Assembly: GCA_013399115.1 (NCBI GenBank)
Contig: VXAA01002152.1
Coordinates: 51,347 to 115,346 of the forward strand
Origin: Anseranas semipalmata
Lineage: Eukaryota; Chordata; Aves; Anseriformes; Anseranatidae
Reading direction: 5' to 3'
DNA: 64,000 bases
A program made the translations under genes and the position numbers. The notes under the pieces are model-generated. The model worked only from the letters and a program-made list of their open reading frames with translations. It did not search any database and had not been told where the DNA came from. This document shows, one piece after another, positions 1 through 11,600 of the stretch (the first letter of the stretch is position 1; each line of letters opens with the position of its first letter).

Positions 1-60
1 GAGTTCCTCTGCAATTCCAGTCTTATTCAATGAAAAGATTCATTACATGATGCTGCCATG

Positions 61-185
61 ACCAGGCAGGCTTAGTGAGCGAATTGCAAATCTAATCAGT
101 TTGGCAATGGGTTTTACGGAAGCTGCCGCGTTGGCTTCACTAATATCAAGCGATTTGCTCTTTTGTTCATTTGTTGCAAAAAACT
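61..185. promoter_or_regulatory. Conserved-noncoding-like block (candidate enhancer)
   Basis: No open frame of note. The block carries an octamer-like ATTGCAAAT (83-91), a CTAATC homeobox-type core just after it, a TTGGCA half site for NFI-type factors, and several CpGs (around GGAAGCTGCCGCGTTGG) in otherwise AT-rich DNA. A dense cluster of such motifs with retained CpGs is typical of conserved enhancers. That it is conserved is inference; nothing here proves it. The rest of 1-719 is AT-rich and shows no gene or repeat I can name. Confidence 0.25.
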
Positions 186-719
186 AAAATCAGGGGGTCA
201 GGAAGGAAGGAAAGGTCATTCATTAATTATGAAAGTGTAATTTTTTTATATTCTATTGAAAAGGTTTCAGATGTAAGGTTTTGAATAAATTGTTGCATAT
301 TCAGTTCTCACTATTTTTTTCCCCATCTTTCTATACTTCTACATTTCAAGTGCCCTTCGTAGAAAAAGGCAAAATGCCTAGTGCCTCCTAGGCAATCAAG
401 ATTTAAGGTGCAGAGTTTTAAACCATTATTCCAGTAACAACATAAATTGGTAAAAGATTTATGGCACAAATATATTTCCAAATTTCCATACGCTATAACT
501 CCTCTGATGCTTATTTTCAGACCACTATTTGCTTGGTCAACCTCTCCAGATTAATTCTTCCACAAGAAATTTCCAAAAATCAGGTTTTGAACTTTCCTTT
601 TGTATTCTCATTTAAACAAACCCAGAGTTATTTTATGTGATAAGAGGAACCATTGTAAAATACACATTATAACTTCTGCACATATTTTCTTCATCTGTAA
701 TTAACATCCCTCTGCCTAG

Positions 720-817
720 TTTGCTTACACACCTCTAATACCAGCAGTCTCAAAGAGAACACCGAAAACCTAGCAGAGCTCATTCCATACATCCAGGAAC
801 ATGAACAGCTTAGAAAG
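720..817 (+). other. Candidate coding exon (coiled-coil-like), unassigned gene
   Basis: This 98-nt segment follows a pyrimidine-containing acceptor ending CTCTGCCTAG and is followed by a good donor, AAAG|GTAAGA. One frame (starting at 722) is open for 32 codons and ends exactly on a codon boundary at the donor. The predicted peptide is rich in Glu, Lys, Gln and Leu and contains LAELIPYIQEHEQLRK, which looks like a charged helix. I do not recognise the family. Its exit phase (0) fits the entry phase of the candidate exon at 2095. A 32-codon open stretch alone is not significant, since about one random frame in five would pass, so this is a proposal for an internal exon of a gene that extends to the left of the window. 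Confidence 0.22.
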
Positions 818-1257
818 GTAAGATGATACAGTCAGGGATAGGTTCTCTGAGTTCTCACAAGGGCTGTACCATTCCTGTCATTTCTCACATGACACACAGA
901 TTGCTTTCTTTACTTGTGAGTGTGCATTTTTAGTACATACCAGACAAACAGTATGTTTTCCAGCATACAAACAGGTCAACTTTATAAATTTCTGACCACA
1001 TTCAGTGAAATGCATGCATCAGTTCCTATTGCCCAACTCTTTCTGAAGTCAATCAGCATTTCCAAGGATCAAGGTCCACTTTTAAGCAATTCAGCAACCT
1101 AATTGGCAGTTAGATAGAGGCATGATTATTTGCTTCTTGAGTGCAAATAAATGTACACTGATCCATTTTTACTGTGGATCTGTTCTTCACATTAACCAAG
1201 TAAAATGCAGTTATTCTGCAGTAATGATGTGTTATCCGTGCAGAACAAAATGGACCA

Positions 1258-1415
1258 TCTCAGAGCATTTTCATTCTTCCCCCGTGAGATAGCAGTATTA
1301 TAATCTCCATTTCACATCGGAAAAGACTGATGGTCTACTTAAGGACAAGAGAGTGACCCGGTATCACGGAGGAAAGCTGCAGCAGAAGCCACAGCCAGAT
1401 CCCATTTCTGGATTC
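1258..1415 (-). repeat. MIR-type SINE relic
   Basis: The order GTGAGATAGCAGTATTATAATC, then CTCCATTTCACA, then a GGAAAAGACTGA..ACAAGAGAGTGACCCGGTATCACGGAGGAA-like stretch, follows the reverse complement of the MIR core and 3' half: the counted-cells motif 'ccattttacagatg', then 'gaaactgaggcacagagagg', then 'gtcacacag'. Divergence is high, as expected for a relic older than the amniote radiation. If the flanking exon candidates are real, it lies in the intron between them. Confidence 0.6.
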
Positions 1416-1723
1416 TTCCTTATCTGCCTCATGGAAAAGCCCTGACTAAATCTGAAAATCAATAAATTCACTTTTGCACAGCCACCAGCTGTTGAGCTGG
1501 GATACCAGAACATATGTACATTTGGCTGACAGTCCCTCAACCTTTGAGTAACGTGCTGTGTTAAAGAAAAAAAAAAATGTTGTTGGTAACCACTGTAATG
1601 CCCCGATGATGCTCTGACCCCTCGTCTCTGGGAATTGTTGCAGTACACTATGGGTTACTGCTGTACTTAGAGAGTAAGAGTTTGGTGTCAGAAAAATTCC
1701 TTCTGTTCCACTTCACTTTGTTT

Positions 1724-2094
1724 TCACATAATATTTAAAGACTCCAGCAGTTCTCTCTGTTCCAGTCCAAACTTCACCATGTCAGTTTTAAGCCCATTAG
1801 TGTCACCCCTGGAGCTCACTACCATTGTTGGAAGAAGGAACTGATCTGTCTGTATTTGGGGAACTACAACGACCAGATCCGCCAGGTGTGCAGCAGCTAG
1901 AAAAGAAGTTTGTGCAGATGCATGTTCTGCAGACAATCAACAGCAGATGATACAAGTGCTTACTGACCAGCTGCACATGGCAGGGCAATCACCACACAGT
2001 GGGATCGGGTCTGGTACAAGCCTGTGCCTGTCAGCAGTAACTGCAAGCCCTTCGGATCCTGTGTTCCCAAGGCTGTGCGCCAAGTTTATTTCAG
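1724..2094 (+). other. Stop-poor segment with coding-like frames, unresolved
   Basis: After the acceptor-like CTCTCTGTTCCAG (ends 1762) a frame stays open to about 1910. Another + frame across 1795-1940 reads like charged helix (it contains GVQQLEKKFVQMHVLQ) before a stop. A third + frame is open from about 1850 to 2153. The minus strand is open over 1724-1936 as well. Coding-like residues changing frame within 150 bases would fit a decayed coding copy with frameshifts, but chance overlap of stop-poor frames explains it equally well. No family recognised. Confidence 0.15.
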
Positions 2095-2265
2095 CCTCGG
2101 GATGCCAAAATGACAGCTGCTTTGGGAGGGAAGAATCAGGGTATCAGTCTTAGGGGAAAAGTTTGCATCACTCAACAATCTGTTTGGTGTCAGAAAAAGA
2201 CGCTGTTACAGGAGGTAGTCAATTTGCAGACACGCGTAACCATTAACCAGCATGCAGAATCTCAG
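2095..2265 (+). other. Candidate coding exon, 57 codons, phase 0-0
   Basis: This segment is preceded by the acceptor AAGTTTATTTCAG and followed by CTCAG|GTATGG. It is exactly 171 nt, and one frame is open throughout, beginning and ending on codon boundaries. Its C-terminal half (KKTLLQEVVNLQTRVTINQH) has leucine/valine spacing compatible with a coiled coil. The frame continues past the donor for only seven codons to a TAA near 2288. A methionine six codons in could also start a 59-residue reading frame. About 6-7 percent of random frames of this length lack stops, so the joint evidence of phase, splice sites and residue composition is suggestive only. Family not recognised. Confidence 0.22.
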
Positions 2266-3054
2266 GTATGGATAAAGCACAGGAATTAATGTTTAAGTCA
2301 ATTAAGAAGGCTTCCCTAGATGTGTAGGTTGCATATTGGCCATATCTAGAAGCCAAAACATTGTGAAGTACGAACATAAAAATACTCTACTGTAGATAAC
2401 AGAAGTTGACATACATTTGAAATACTAGACCTGCGCCATTACGTAGTCTTAATATCAAATTGCCACATTGCTTAGCAGTAGTTCTACTACTTCTCCATAA
2501 ATGTTTTTACAGGCTTAGTATTGGTGGGTGCGTGGCTTTATTCCAATTTTGTTTTCATTGTAATAGAAGACATATTTGTTGTTTACTTCAATTTCGACAT
2601 TATCTTTTTGCTTTTTGTTATCTCAAGTTTATGAGAAGGAATGCTATGTATTCATGTTTCAGTATATTCATTCCACTATTTTGTAATTATTGCTGCGTGT
2701 ACATCATCTTGAAGTGATTTGCTGCCTTCAATTACTGTGTCCTGCTGCCTATCTGCATGTAGTCTGTTGCTATTTGAGGTACAAAGGAAAAAAGAAAGTG
2801 GTACGCCACAGTCCGCTGGGAGAGTTATTTTAACACACGCTTGATTTGTGAAGTACCTGAATTCTTTCATCTTTTGTGGATAACATCACACAGTATATCG
2901 CAACAACTTGGCTACCTAAAAACAGTCTGACCATGGCTATATATATCTTTATAGATACCACGGTGAGCCTGCATTCCAGGATGTCAAGCTAGGCCAAGAA
3001 GATATGTTAGGTATCTTCACCCTACCACAGGCCTGCCCTCTGTGCATCCCTCAG

Positions 3055-3096
3055 AAGCTTTTCCTTACTCTGCTGGCCGAAGGTGCTTCCGCGTAA
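3055..3096 (+). other. Possible terminal coding exon
   Basis: This follows the strongest acceptor-like sequence of the first 4 kb (CCTGCCCTCTGTGCATCCCTCAG, 3032-3054, quoted here in outline only). Reading in phase 0 gives 13 codons (KLFLTLLAEGASA) and then TAA at 3094-3096. A donor-like GTAAGG overlaps the stop at 3093. It is phase-compatible with the exon candidate ending at 2265. The segment is very short, and support is limited to the acceptor and the phase. Confidence 0.1.
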
Positions 3097-3443
3097 GGAA
3101 CATGGGAACGCACTGGCAGCTGCAGGTCTCTGGTGTGTCCCAGACAGGATGAGACACTGAGAAGGCTGCCATGGCTCTTGCCACATTTCCTGACATTTTA
3201 CTTTATCCAACACTTCCTCATCCTTTCTGGAACATCTGAATTCCTGCAGATTGTGTACACCTGGGCTCTGCATAGACCTACACTGTAATGCTCATAGCAG
3301 GGCGCTTGCAAGAGAAGTATTTTCAAACACTGTAAAAGCCAGAAGTCCAAACATTGTGACTCAGCTCCAGAGCTCCAAATTGCAACCAGACTGGGCTATG
3401 CCAGTGGCCTTATGGAATTGCTGCTGGAGAGCAGTTTGCAGTA

Positions 3444-3474
3444 ATGTTATAATAACATAGTGCTATAATAACAT
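3444..3474. repeat. 15-bp perfect palindrome plus direct repeat
   Basis: ATGTTATAATAACAT (3444-3458) is a perfect odd palindrome (7-bp arms around one A). The last 11 bases, TATAATAACAT, recur at 3464-3474, 16 bp downstream. It is AT-rich, so part of this is expected by chance; a local duplication is likely. Confidence 0.7.
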
Positions 3475-5119
3475 TGAGGTAATGGAGTAGAAACACTTGA
3501 AGACTGGAAACATTATTTTGTCAGACCAACATAAGCTAAGAGGTGTATCAGCAGGACACAAAACAATGTGAATATGTTCAACAGAAATAAACACCTCTAG
3601 TAAGACTCCATTGTAGAACAACTCTAAGTCTCCTTTGAAAAGGCATTTCAGTTCTTCCTAATCATTTGTAATAGCAATAGGAAAATACATTTTTTCAATG
3701 ACACTTTGGTAGGGAATAAAAATGCCTTAGTCTAACAAATAGCCTCCTGGACAAAATACTTGGAATATAACCACATCTTTAAATCTCTAAAGACACCCTG
3801 AGTCAGGAAAAAAATGCAAGTATAAAGCCTCTCTATTATTCTGGCATCATGAAACACAAAACTTTCAGTTCTCAGTAAGAGGAATGTTTTACTCTGGTTA
3901 GCTTGAGGTTAATACCTAGCCAGATCTTTTTTTCCCCCCCCTCATCATTATTAGTAAGTCAACAGCAGCTTTTAGTATCTTGCAAGACAAGTTTCAACAA
4001 AGGTGCAGTGTGATTTTCCCTGTGATTCGTAAATCAAGACTAGAACATATGCTCACACACATGCTCCACAATCAATTCACAAGAGAGAAGGAAGATGTCT
4101 GCAATCTCTGTTGCGCCATTCTGTTATTTTTATCCCAAAGATCAAGACCCATTGAGAAAGAGGGTGCATGTCCTGGAAAGAAACTACGAGAAAGGTTTTT
4201 GATCAACCCCAAAACCAGAGACTGCATTACCTTTGCCACAAATCACTCTCTGCAGGGATTTTCCCAATGTGGAAGCATTCAAGAGGTAGCCACAGCTGGG
4301 AAGGTCTCATTAATAAGCAGCACTGCTTAACTGGCAACACAGCTCCTGAGATGCAATGACAGGAAGCACCAAGATGTTTTAGGGACTCAGAGGTGGTTTC
4401 CTGGCCTCCTCCAGCTCTTGAAATCTGTGAAGTTTAGAGTGAGAGCAATGTCTTATTGAAGGGACAGGGCAAATATTCACCTTTCTCAACAGAACAATAT
4501 TGGCAAAGCCTCAATAGGACAGTTTTTCATCCACTGCAACTCCTTTCTTTCCCCAGCCTTTTCATTTGGGAAGTGATTGAGTTATTGGTTCTTGTTTCCA
4601 GATGTTTGTGCATTTGTACTTAACACTTAGTTGTGTATGGGATATTTTTTAGCCTGGCTTTTCTCTGCCTCCACATTGTTGACAGCGATTTCCAGCGTTA
4701 ATCTCCATTTTAGAAAGCTTTAATACCCAAACAGCTGTGCAAATTTGTATGAAGGGTACATGCTGGCACAAATGTTTGCATGGTATGCACTTACGTTCCA
4801 TGTAGCCTGTCTTATTCTGAAGACATTATAATTTTAATTGTATGAAGTAACAGACATATTGACTCAGACAAAAGCTCAGCTAACTCCATATCCCACCTAA
4901 GTTGTCAGTAGCAGACACCTGCCAAAGAACACGGCAGTGTGCTCCATCTCTTACTAATTCCTGCAGGTTAGGGACTTGGTATGTCCATAGGTTCATACAG
5001 ACCACTGAATTTATTGACAGTTTTTAACTGATATAGTTTAATTTATATTCCCAAATTATATTATTGACCTCTACAACAACCTTGGAAATGAGATAAGCAA
5101 TTAAATTGTGCGTTATCTG

Positions 5120-5172
5120 AAAAAGGGACTTCCTGGTTCAAACTCTTCTGCCCAGTAACTTCACTGCGTGCC
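5120..5172 (+). repeat. Possible MIR fragment
   Basis: CTTCCTGGTTCAAACTCTTC, then TGCCCAGTAACTTCACTGCGTG, parallels the MIR 5' region (tRNA-derived B-box 'gggttcgaatc', then 'ctgccacttactagctgtgtg'). Only about 50 bases match and upstream and downstream support is poor. Confidence 0.25.
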
Positions 5173-5989
5173 CAGTGTATTATATAAGTGAATGAGCATT
5201 CCTTAGTCATCTTACTTATGATTTCATAAACTTTTGTCATACCCCATTTCTATCCTCTGTGTTCACACAGAAGAATCCTTGTCTAATTAGTATCTCAAAT
5301 AGAAATCATTATATGTTCCTAAACACTTGTGGCATTCTCTGTGCTTTTATTATTTCAGTATATCCCTTCTGAGACAGAATTGTCACCACGCAATATTCAA
5401 GATGCAGCAAAGACATGCACTTATAGCGACAGTGTAATTATGTGCTCCGTTTAGTATGGTATTCCATTTGTAATTCCTCATTTTCCAATTCCCTTTTTGA
5501 CTGCTACTGAACATGGAGATGACAGCAAACTTACCACAGCAAGACTAATATCTTGAATGGAACAAATTAATTCAGAGTCCATTTTTTAGTTCATGCTTAT
5601 TGGTTTTGTACAGTGCTGACCTTAGTCTTGCTATTTTGATTCTCAATCATGTATATTGTTGTTGTGTTGTTCCCCCACCCCAGAGCCAGCTTCAGTTTTG
5701 ATCCTCAAGCAATTGTATGCTTGAACCCAGAAGTCGTATCTGCCCTTCAGAAGGTTACTAATATTTTCTCCTCCAACACCCCCCCTCAAATTACCAGCCA
5801 AGCTGTAAGTCTCCTAGGATAATATATATGTATCCCTGCCTCATTGTTACAATTCAACTGACAGCATCAAAACCCTCTTAGAAAGCAGGAACCCTTTTCC
5901 TATTAATTTCCTTGGGCCCCCGTTCATCCTCCAGCAATGACTTCACTAAAAAGGACTTAGTTTTCAAGCAAAACCAACTTTCTGAATTC

Positions 5990-6310
5990 TCTGTACTTTT
6001 TTCACAGCTCAGCGTTACTGTCTTCTCATCATCTGCTATTTCACGATGAACGCTCGGGACTACTGATGTGCACTTGGGTTTTTTTCCTTACTCACAAAGC
6101 GTCTCAGAAGAAAAGCAGTTCTAAAATATTTTATGAAAAGACATGCATCTCTTTCGTGTTAAAAAAGCTGCATGACTACAGTAAGCCAACACTTAAATAT
6201 GTGCGCCTTGTCTCTACATGCCTTCATTAGGGAGACATAACCTCCGGTGTTATTTATGTGAATGCACATTCATAGCTATAAAATTCTTGGCAGTTCCATG
6301 TTATCATACT
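5990..6310. promoter_or_regulatory. CpG-retaining conserved-looking block
   Basis: This non-coding block keeps about ten CpGs in AT-rich DNA, which is unusual in vertebrate neutral sequence. It contains a TEAD-like inverted pair, TGAATG-CA-CATTCA (6259-6272), followed by a TATAAAAT stretch (6277-6284). No repeat family or coding frame explains it. It could be an enhancer or a conserved noncoding element; conservation cannot be judged here. Confidence 0.22.
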
Positions 6311-6492
6311 TATGAACTGCGCAGATGACTACAGACGCTCCTGGTTGAGCAATAACCTTCCAACAGATCAACCACTGTCACCACAACAGAAGTGGGTTCT
6401 CAGCACAGGCTTGTTAACCTCTACATGAACAGGTAGGGCTCTATGCCCATGCTATGTTTTCTAAGACTAGACAACTATTTCCCCCGCACTGG

Positions 6493-6510
6493 AAAAAAAA
6501 AAAAAAAAAA
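6493..6510. repeat. Poly(A) tract, 18 A
   Basis: Homopolymer of 18 A after CACTGG. No retroposon body is recognisable immediately upstream, so it may be a free-standing tract. Confidence 0.9.
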
Positions 6511-7085
6511 GCTAGTCAACCTACATTCTAATTCATAACATCCAACAGCGCTCCACAAAAGCATTCAGAAACTGCATCCCATAGAACGGATCAACACTTT
6601 ACGAAGCACAGTTCCACCTACTTGCAACTTACTGTTTTTCCACACACTATATATCTGACTCTTCTAAGCTTTATAGCACTCAAAAATTTATTACACAGAG
6701 TAGAAGTTCATTGCTCAAAGGTATAAAAAACCATTCTAAAATCTGTAGTTCAGAACTGTAGTTTTTAAACACAGAAAAATGGGAGATCTTTCCACGAACT
6801 AACAGTAGAACTAAAAGTGGAACTATTTTTTCAGACCTAAACAGAGAGAATGCTGATATGTTTCTAAGGACTAACAAGGATGAGCTAGGACAGAGGGAAT
6901 ATAAGGTACTTTAAAAAGCATTCTTTTCTTTGTACCAGTTGCTGCAAATACAATTTATTTTCCTGAAAATTGCAGTTTTAGAACTTCAAAAAAATTCTTT
7001 AAAAGAAAAATAAAACCAGCCATTTTTTTCTTCAAAATTTACATTTGTCAAAATAAGGAACATTTGGAAAAAATCAGCAGCTAAA

Positions 7086-7125
7086 TTTCTCTCTTCCTCC
7101 TCTTCCTCTCCTTCCTCTTCCTCCC
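7086..7125 (+). repeat. 40-nt pure pyrimidine tract
   Basis: Uninterrupted C/T run built from CTTCCTCC and CTCTTCCT units with partial mirror symmetry, the kind of tract that can form triplex (H-DNA). No good exon follows, so a role as a splice acceptor tract is not supported. Confidence 0.85.
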
Positions 7126-9979
7126 GTATAAAGCAGTAACTGGTGTGATTCTTGTTATACAACTTAATTTCTTGACTACTTTATTGTTTTCTACTCATCC
7201 ACATTATTTACATAGAATAATGAGAGAATAGTTGGGAAGAGAAGTGAACAGTTTTGTGATATTTAAGCCCTACTCCTGAAGATACACATATGCTAACTTT
7301 ATTAACGTGAGTACTTCCAATAATTTTAAAGGAAATAATCATCGGAATATAATTAGGCATATGAATGAATACATGGAAAACACAGAGCCTACTCAGCTGC
7401 TAAATATAGGAATTTACTCACTTTGTCATTTAAAACAAGTTCAAAATGAGATCTGCAGAACTCTCAAACGAGGCCCATGGATGCCTGACAACTGACTCTT
7501 GGACAACATGTTCCAGAATGCCCTTTTCAGAGATATAGTTTGATATGCTGAGTAGCGTGGACACAATCACAACTCCTGCCTGGTGCCCATCCCATCTTTT
7601 TAGCAGAGGATGTAACAGTGCAGAAGACATACAGGTGCACCTCCCTTCCTTCTCCCCCTGCTCCTTCCCAAAACACAACCATTTGGTGCAAAACCACACA
7701 GAGTGGGTGCTCTGTGTCACCACCTATGGACACGCCAGCCAGCACAACAGTGTCATTCCATTGTCACCTTTTGTGGTTCTTGTTGTGCTACTGCCACTCT
7801 GCAACTGGGAGACGCAGCCTGTGGTCAGGGACATGAGCAGGACACAGAAGCTGGGGCTTCAAAGCTTTTTCAGTTGGGACTGTGGTATCCACCACTATCT
7901 TACATTTGCCCACCCACATTACATATATTTATCTTTATTTTCTTAATATCCATTGTTACTCTTTAGACACAAGTGAGGCTCACAGTGACCTCCTCTGAGC
8001 AAAGCACAGCACTGGCCCCATTAATACTTGAGCTATGCAGGCTCCTTTCCACAGCAGAAAAATGCAGAAACCATACATGCTTATCACAAAGGATGAAAGA
8101 GACCCTGGTTCTCCACTGTCCAGATGCACCTGCAGATATTTACACCTCTGAAAATGTAGTGCAAAATTATATTGTAATGACTGTCATTCCAAAAAGGCAT
8201 TACAATGAACACCCCTCAAATGTTAACCTGTTAGTGATGGCACATTTTAGGATTCACAGTTGCCTATACTTTTTCATTACAGAAAAACTCCTTGACCAAA
8301 ATGGAATTCATCCTTCTGCCTCTCTAATTTGACACTAGTGACTTCTATTGTCTGATAGATTTTGGGTTTACATAAGTATGCCATTTTTGTAAACTGAACT
8401 CTCTACAATAGTGTCTGAATGATTATCCTTTGGTTTTCCACAATTTAATTTGAACGTCACATCTCTGGTATTTGAAAAGCTTTTAGAAGTAGCCATCTTG
8501 CATTTGGAAGCCAAACCTAGGAAGACATGCATTGTACAGAAATCTGTTAAAAGTAAATGACCTTGGTATGTTGTTGTCTTACTTTTCTACCCTGAACACA
8601 CAGAGCACTTCCAATTCCAGTGTAAAATAAGAACCTTTTCAGAAATTACATCTCATCCTTGCTTTTCATCTAAGGGGCACGATTCTGCATCTGCAGCTAG
8701 AACGCCACCTGTAACAAATGAAATCCTTTTATAGTTCTGCAAGGCAAAAATTAGAACAAAGTATTCAACTGTCATAAAACTGAAGTATGAAGTAGTACAC
8801 TGTTTTGATTGCTATGAATTTGAGCTAAATATGATTTCAGTTCTTGTATAAACAACATAAGAAAGAAATGAGGTCCTTTGTTTCAACCTGAGAAGCATTC
8901 AGTTGCCATAGACAATTCCTTTGAGGTGTTTTTTTTTTTTTGAAGTGATACATTGTCTTTTTCTAACATGCCCTAAAGCCTTACCTTGAAAGTCATTGCC
9001 TGCAATCAGTCTGCACATGAGCAACTCCTGCAATTTGTTAAGTTTGTGTTCATTTCTATTTTTAGGCTACAACTGTCCAAATGCAAGTCTCCCAGGAGTA
9101 TTTTACAAGTTATTTCTGAAACAAAATGTTAGAAGTTATGTTAAGTTTCACAGGTTAGGAAGTCAAAAACTGACCCTTAGACTGAAGCTTTCCACTCCCT
9201 TGAGTTTGCTTTCCAATGAAGGCATATTTTCTCCCTGCAATCCATCATGAAAGGACAATCTCTTATACCATTGAACCCTAACAACTTCTTAAAAATACAA
9301 ACATACTGAAATAATTAAAGTGTGAATTCAAACTGATCTTAGTTTGTAGGACTCAGGTCTGTATATGACAACCATTATTTACAACAACAATCACAAAAAT
9401 TGGTCTAGTGCTAAGCAATGACAACATTTTAGTTATACTGGAACAATCCCATCTGATACTTGCATATTTCAATGACAAAAAGTGGCAGACATTTACCTAC
9501 TCAAGTATGTCTTTCCAGCCCGCTGCAGGATTGTGCTGGGATGTCAGATGTTAGATCAAGAACCAGGAGCAGTGAATTAGTCAGTGCAGCACTCGCTGCC
9601 CCAGATACTGTATAACACCCTCACTCGGCAGGGTGCTGAGCTAGAGACTAGAGGGGAAATTAAAAATTGTACCCGGTGCCCAACCTAGCTCCTCCGGTGC
9701 AAATTAATGGTGCAATGCTGCAGAGAACCTAACATGCATTAAATCCAGGGACATTTCAACTAAGAGGTGCAATAGGTAGAAGCTTCTGGTTCACCTGCTT
9801 GGTGATGCTGGTGGCACCATAGAAGCCACCCTCCTCTGCCCAAGACTTCTAGCAGAGACTAGAACACACTGAGAAAGATTTTTCTTCCCTCAAATAACAT
9901 GCCCTATCATGAACCATGGAAACACAACTTACTCTAAAGAGTAAGTTTCTAGCAAGCAGCAATCGTCTTTTTTCTGTTG
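7126..9979. other. Non-coding DNA, no named feature
   Basis: Overlapping frames at 7430-7966 on both strands reflect a locally GC-richer, stop-poor patch. They show no recognisable domain. Poly(T) at 8930-8940 (11-12 T). Nothing else can be supported in this stretch. Confidence 0.6.
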
Positions 9980-10040
9980 TATTTGACATATGGGCATATG
10001 TATTTGACGTTTGACATATGGGCTTTGATTATGGGCATAT
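9980..10040 (+). repeat. Short degenerate tandem duplication
   Basis: TTGACATATGGGC occurs at 9983-9995 and 10011-10023 (28-bp period). ATGGGCATAT occurs at 9990-9999 and 10031-10040. This is a small local duplication in an otherwise unique, AT-rich stretch. Confidence 0.75.
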
Positions 10041-11600
10041 TAAAATGCATAGACAGTTTTGCATCCACAATCTTGTTCCTTCTGGGGGGACATGTTTTCT
10101 TTTGCATCTTGTCCTCCCTTCCTCCTCACTGTTCTGATAACTCAGCTTTTTAGGTGGTAGTTGCAGGTACCTGGCAAGTTTTACCATCTTTACTTATAGC
10201 CTAGTATTGCTTTCAACTTCTACTTAAGCTTAGATAATTTTATACAAAAGAATGAAACCAAAGACCTACTTCCAGATTGATGCACATAGTAGGATAGAAA
10301 TATTGTAGAACTAGATCTAAGTTAGCTTTCAGGCACTTTCATGAGCTTGGAATTTCATAGGCAGAAACAAAAAAAAGTCATGATTTATCTAATTTCTAAG
10401 ACACATCATATAATCCATGAGAAGAATTAACAGAAAGAAAGAGTTCTTTCATTATTATGAGCTCACCCCCATCTGCCTTACAGAATAGTGGCAGGTTTTG
10501 AATGAAAATATGTGGAGAATGTGCAGTACTCTTATGATGGATATGGCATTTCAGTGATCTAATTTAAAAAGAAACTAAGTGAAACCTAGAGAACAGCAAA
10601 CCTGAAGGAAATTTCACTGAAGCACAATTTGAAAAGGAGAGCTCTACAGTTTAACAAGAAAATAAATCCATTATGGTAGTTTTCAAGCCACTTTCCCCAT
10701 AATTCTCAGTTTGAATGAGAAGTTGCTATGCTACAGTATTGTTTGAGAGCATACCTATTCTGTGCTAGAAAGGTAAGGAAAAGTAAACTGAAATTATTCA
10801 TTGGAGTCTGTCACAGCCTTCAGATCTCAGTAACATACAAGGAAATACTCATGATCCTAAACCCAAGCCCCTTGCACAGTGTTCAGCAGAACATTTCAGT
10901 TTTGTTTTTTTTTCCTCCTTTGTCACATATTTCCTGAAATTCCTGAGGTTAAATGACGTTATCTTATCTGGCCTGCACAATGGGTATGGAGTTAACAAAA
11001 AATTTGGCTGGAAGCATCTAACAAAGATCATCTCTCTGGCAAAGAAGTGGGACTGTATTATTCTTAAGACAGCACACAGGGACTTTGTTACTGAATAGCT
11101 CAAACAGCAGCATGAAAAGCATTTTGAAAATTGTCCTTAGGACATATGGGGAAAGTCTGGCATATTTATTTCTATTTTATTCCGCATTTTAGTCTTAGAA
11201 ATATCAGAGTAGCAGGCCCAGACTCCCTGGTTACTGCCAAGGAATTTTGCAGGAAGACTTAGATATTTGCTGGGTCAAAAATTTGTTTAAATTATAGATC
11301 TTTTTCCCCCTCCAGAAGGTAATTTTAATGCACCGGAGTTAATCTCAATTCTATTTATTCTTAGACTTATTTAAGACTGCAAATTGCAAACATAAGTCAA
11401 ACAAAACACACCAACACCCCACCAGTCCGTGAAAAACATGCATAGACCACCTCAGACCTCTGCATAAATACGCTCGAAAAAGGAACATTCTCCAGACTTG
11501 TCTAAGAGAAACTATGAAATAAATTAAGGAGGATGGATGAAAAACAATATTATGACACTCCTGGCACTCAGGGGAGAAGGGAGAAGGTAACATGCAGCCA
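10041..11600. other. AT-rich non-coding DNA
   Basis: No gene, RNA or repeat that I can name. A donor-like AAAG|GTAAGG at about 10770 follows an acceptor-like CCATAATTCTCAG, but all three frames between them contain stops. Confidence 0.55.

Larger units (their letters stand above)
2266..5100. other. AT-rich non-coding DNA
   Basis: Apart from the short exon candidate at 3055 and a palindrome at 3444-3458, I see no gene, recognisable repeat family or RNA gene here. Open frames of 60-116 codons (for example 3980-4330 on +) have no family resemblance and are of chance length. A run of T7C7 lies near 3927-3942. Confidence 0.6.

Noticed and set aside
8985..9027. Minus-strand 43-nt segment with donor CAAG|GTAAGG and acceptor AAATTGCAG
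   Set aside because: The acceptor has almost no pyrimidine tract and the segment is too short to test.
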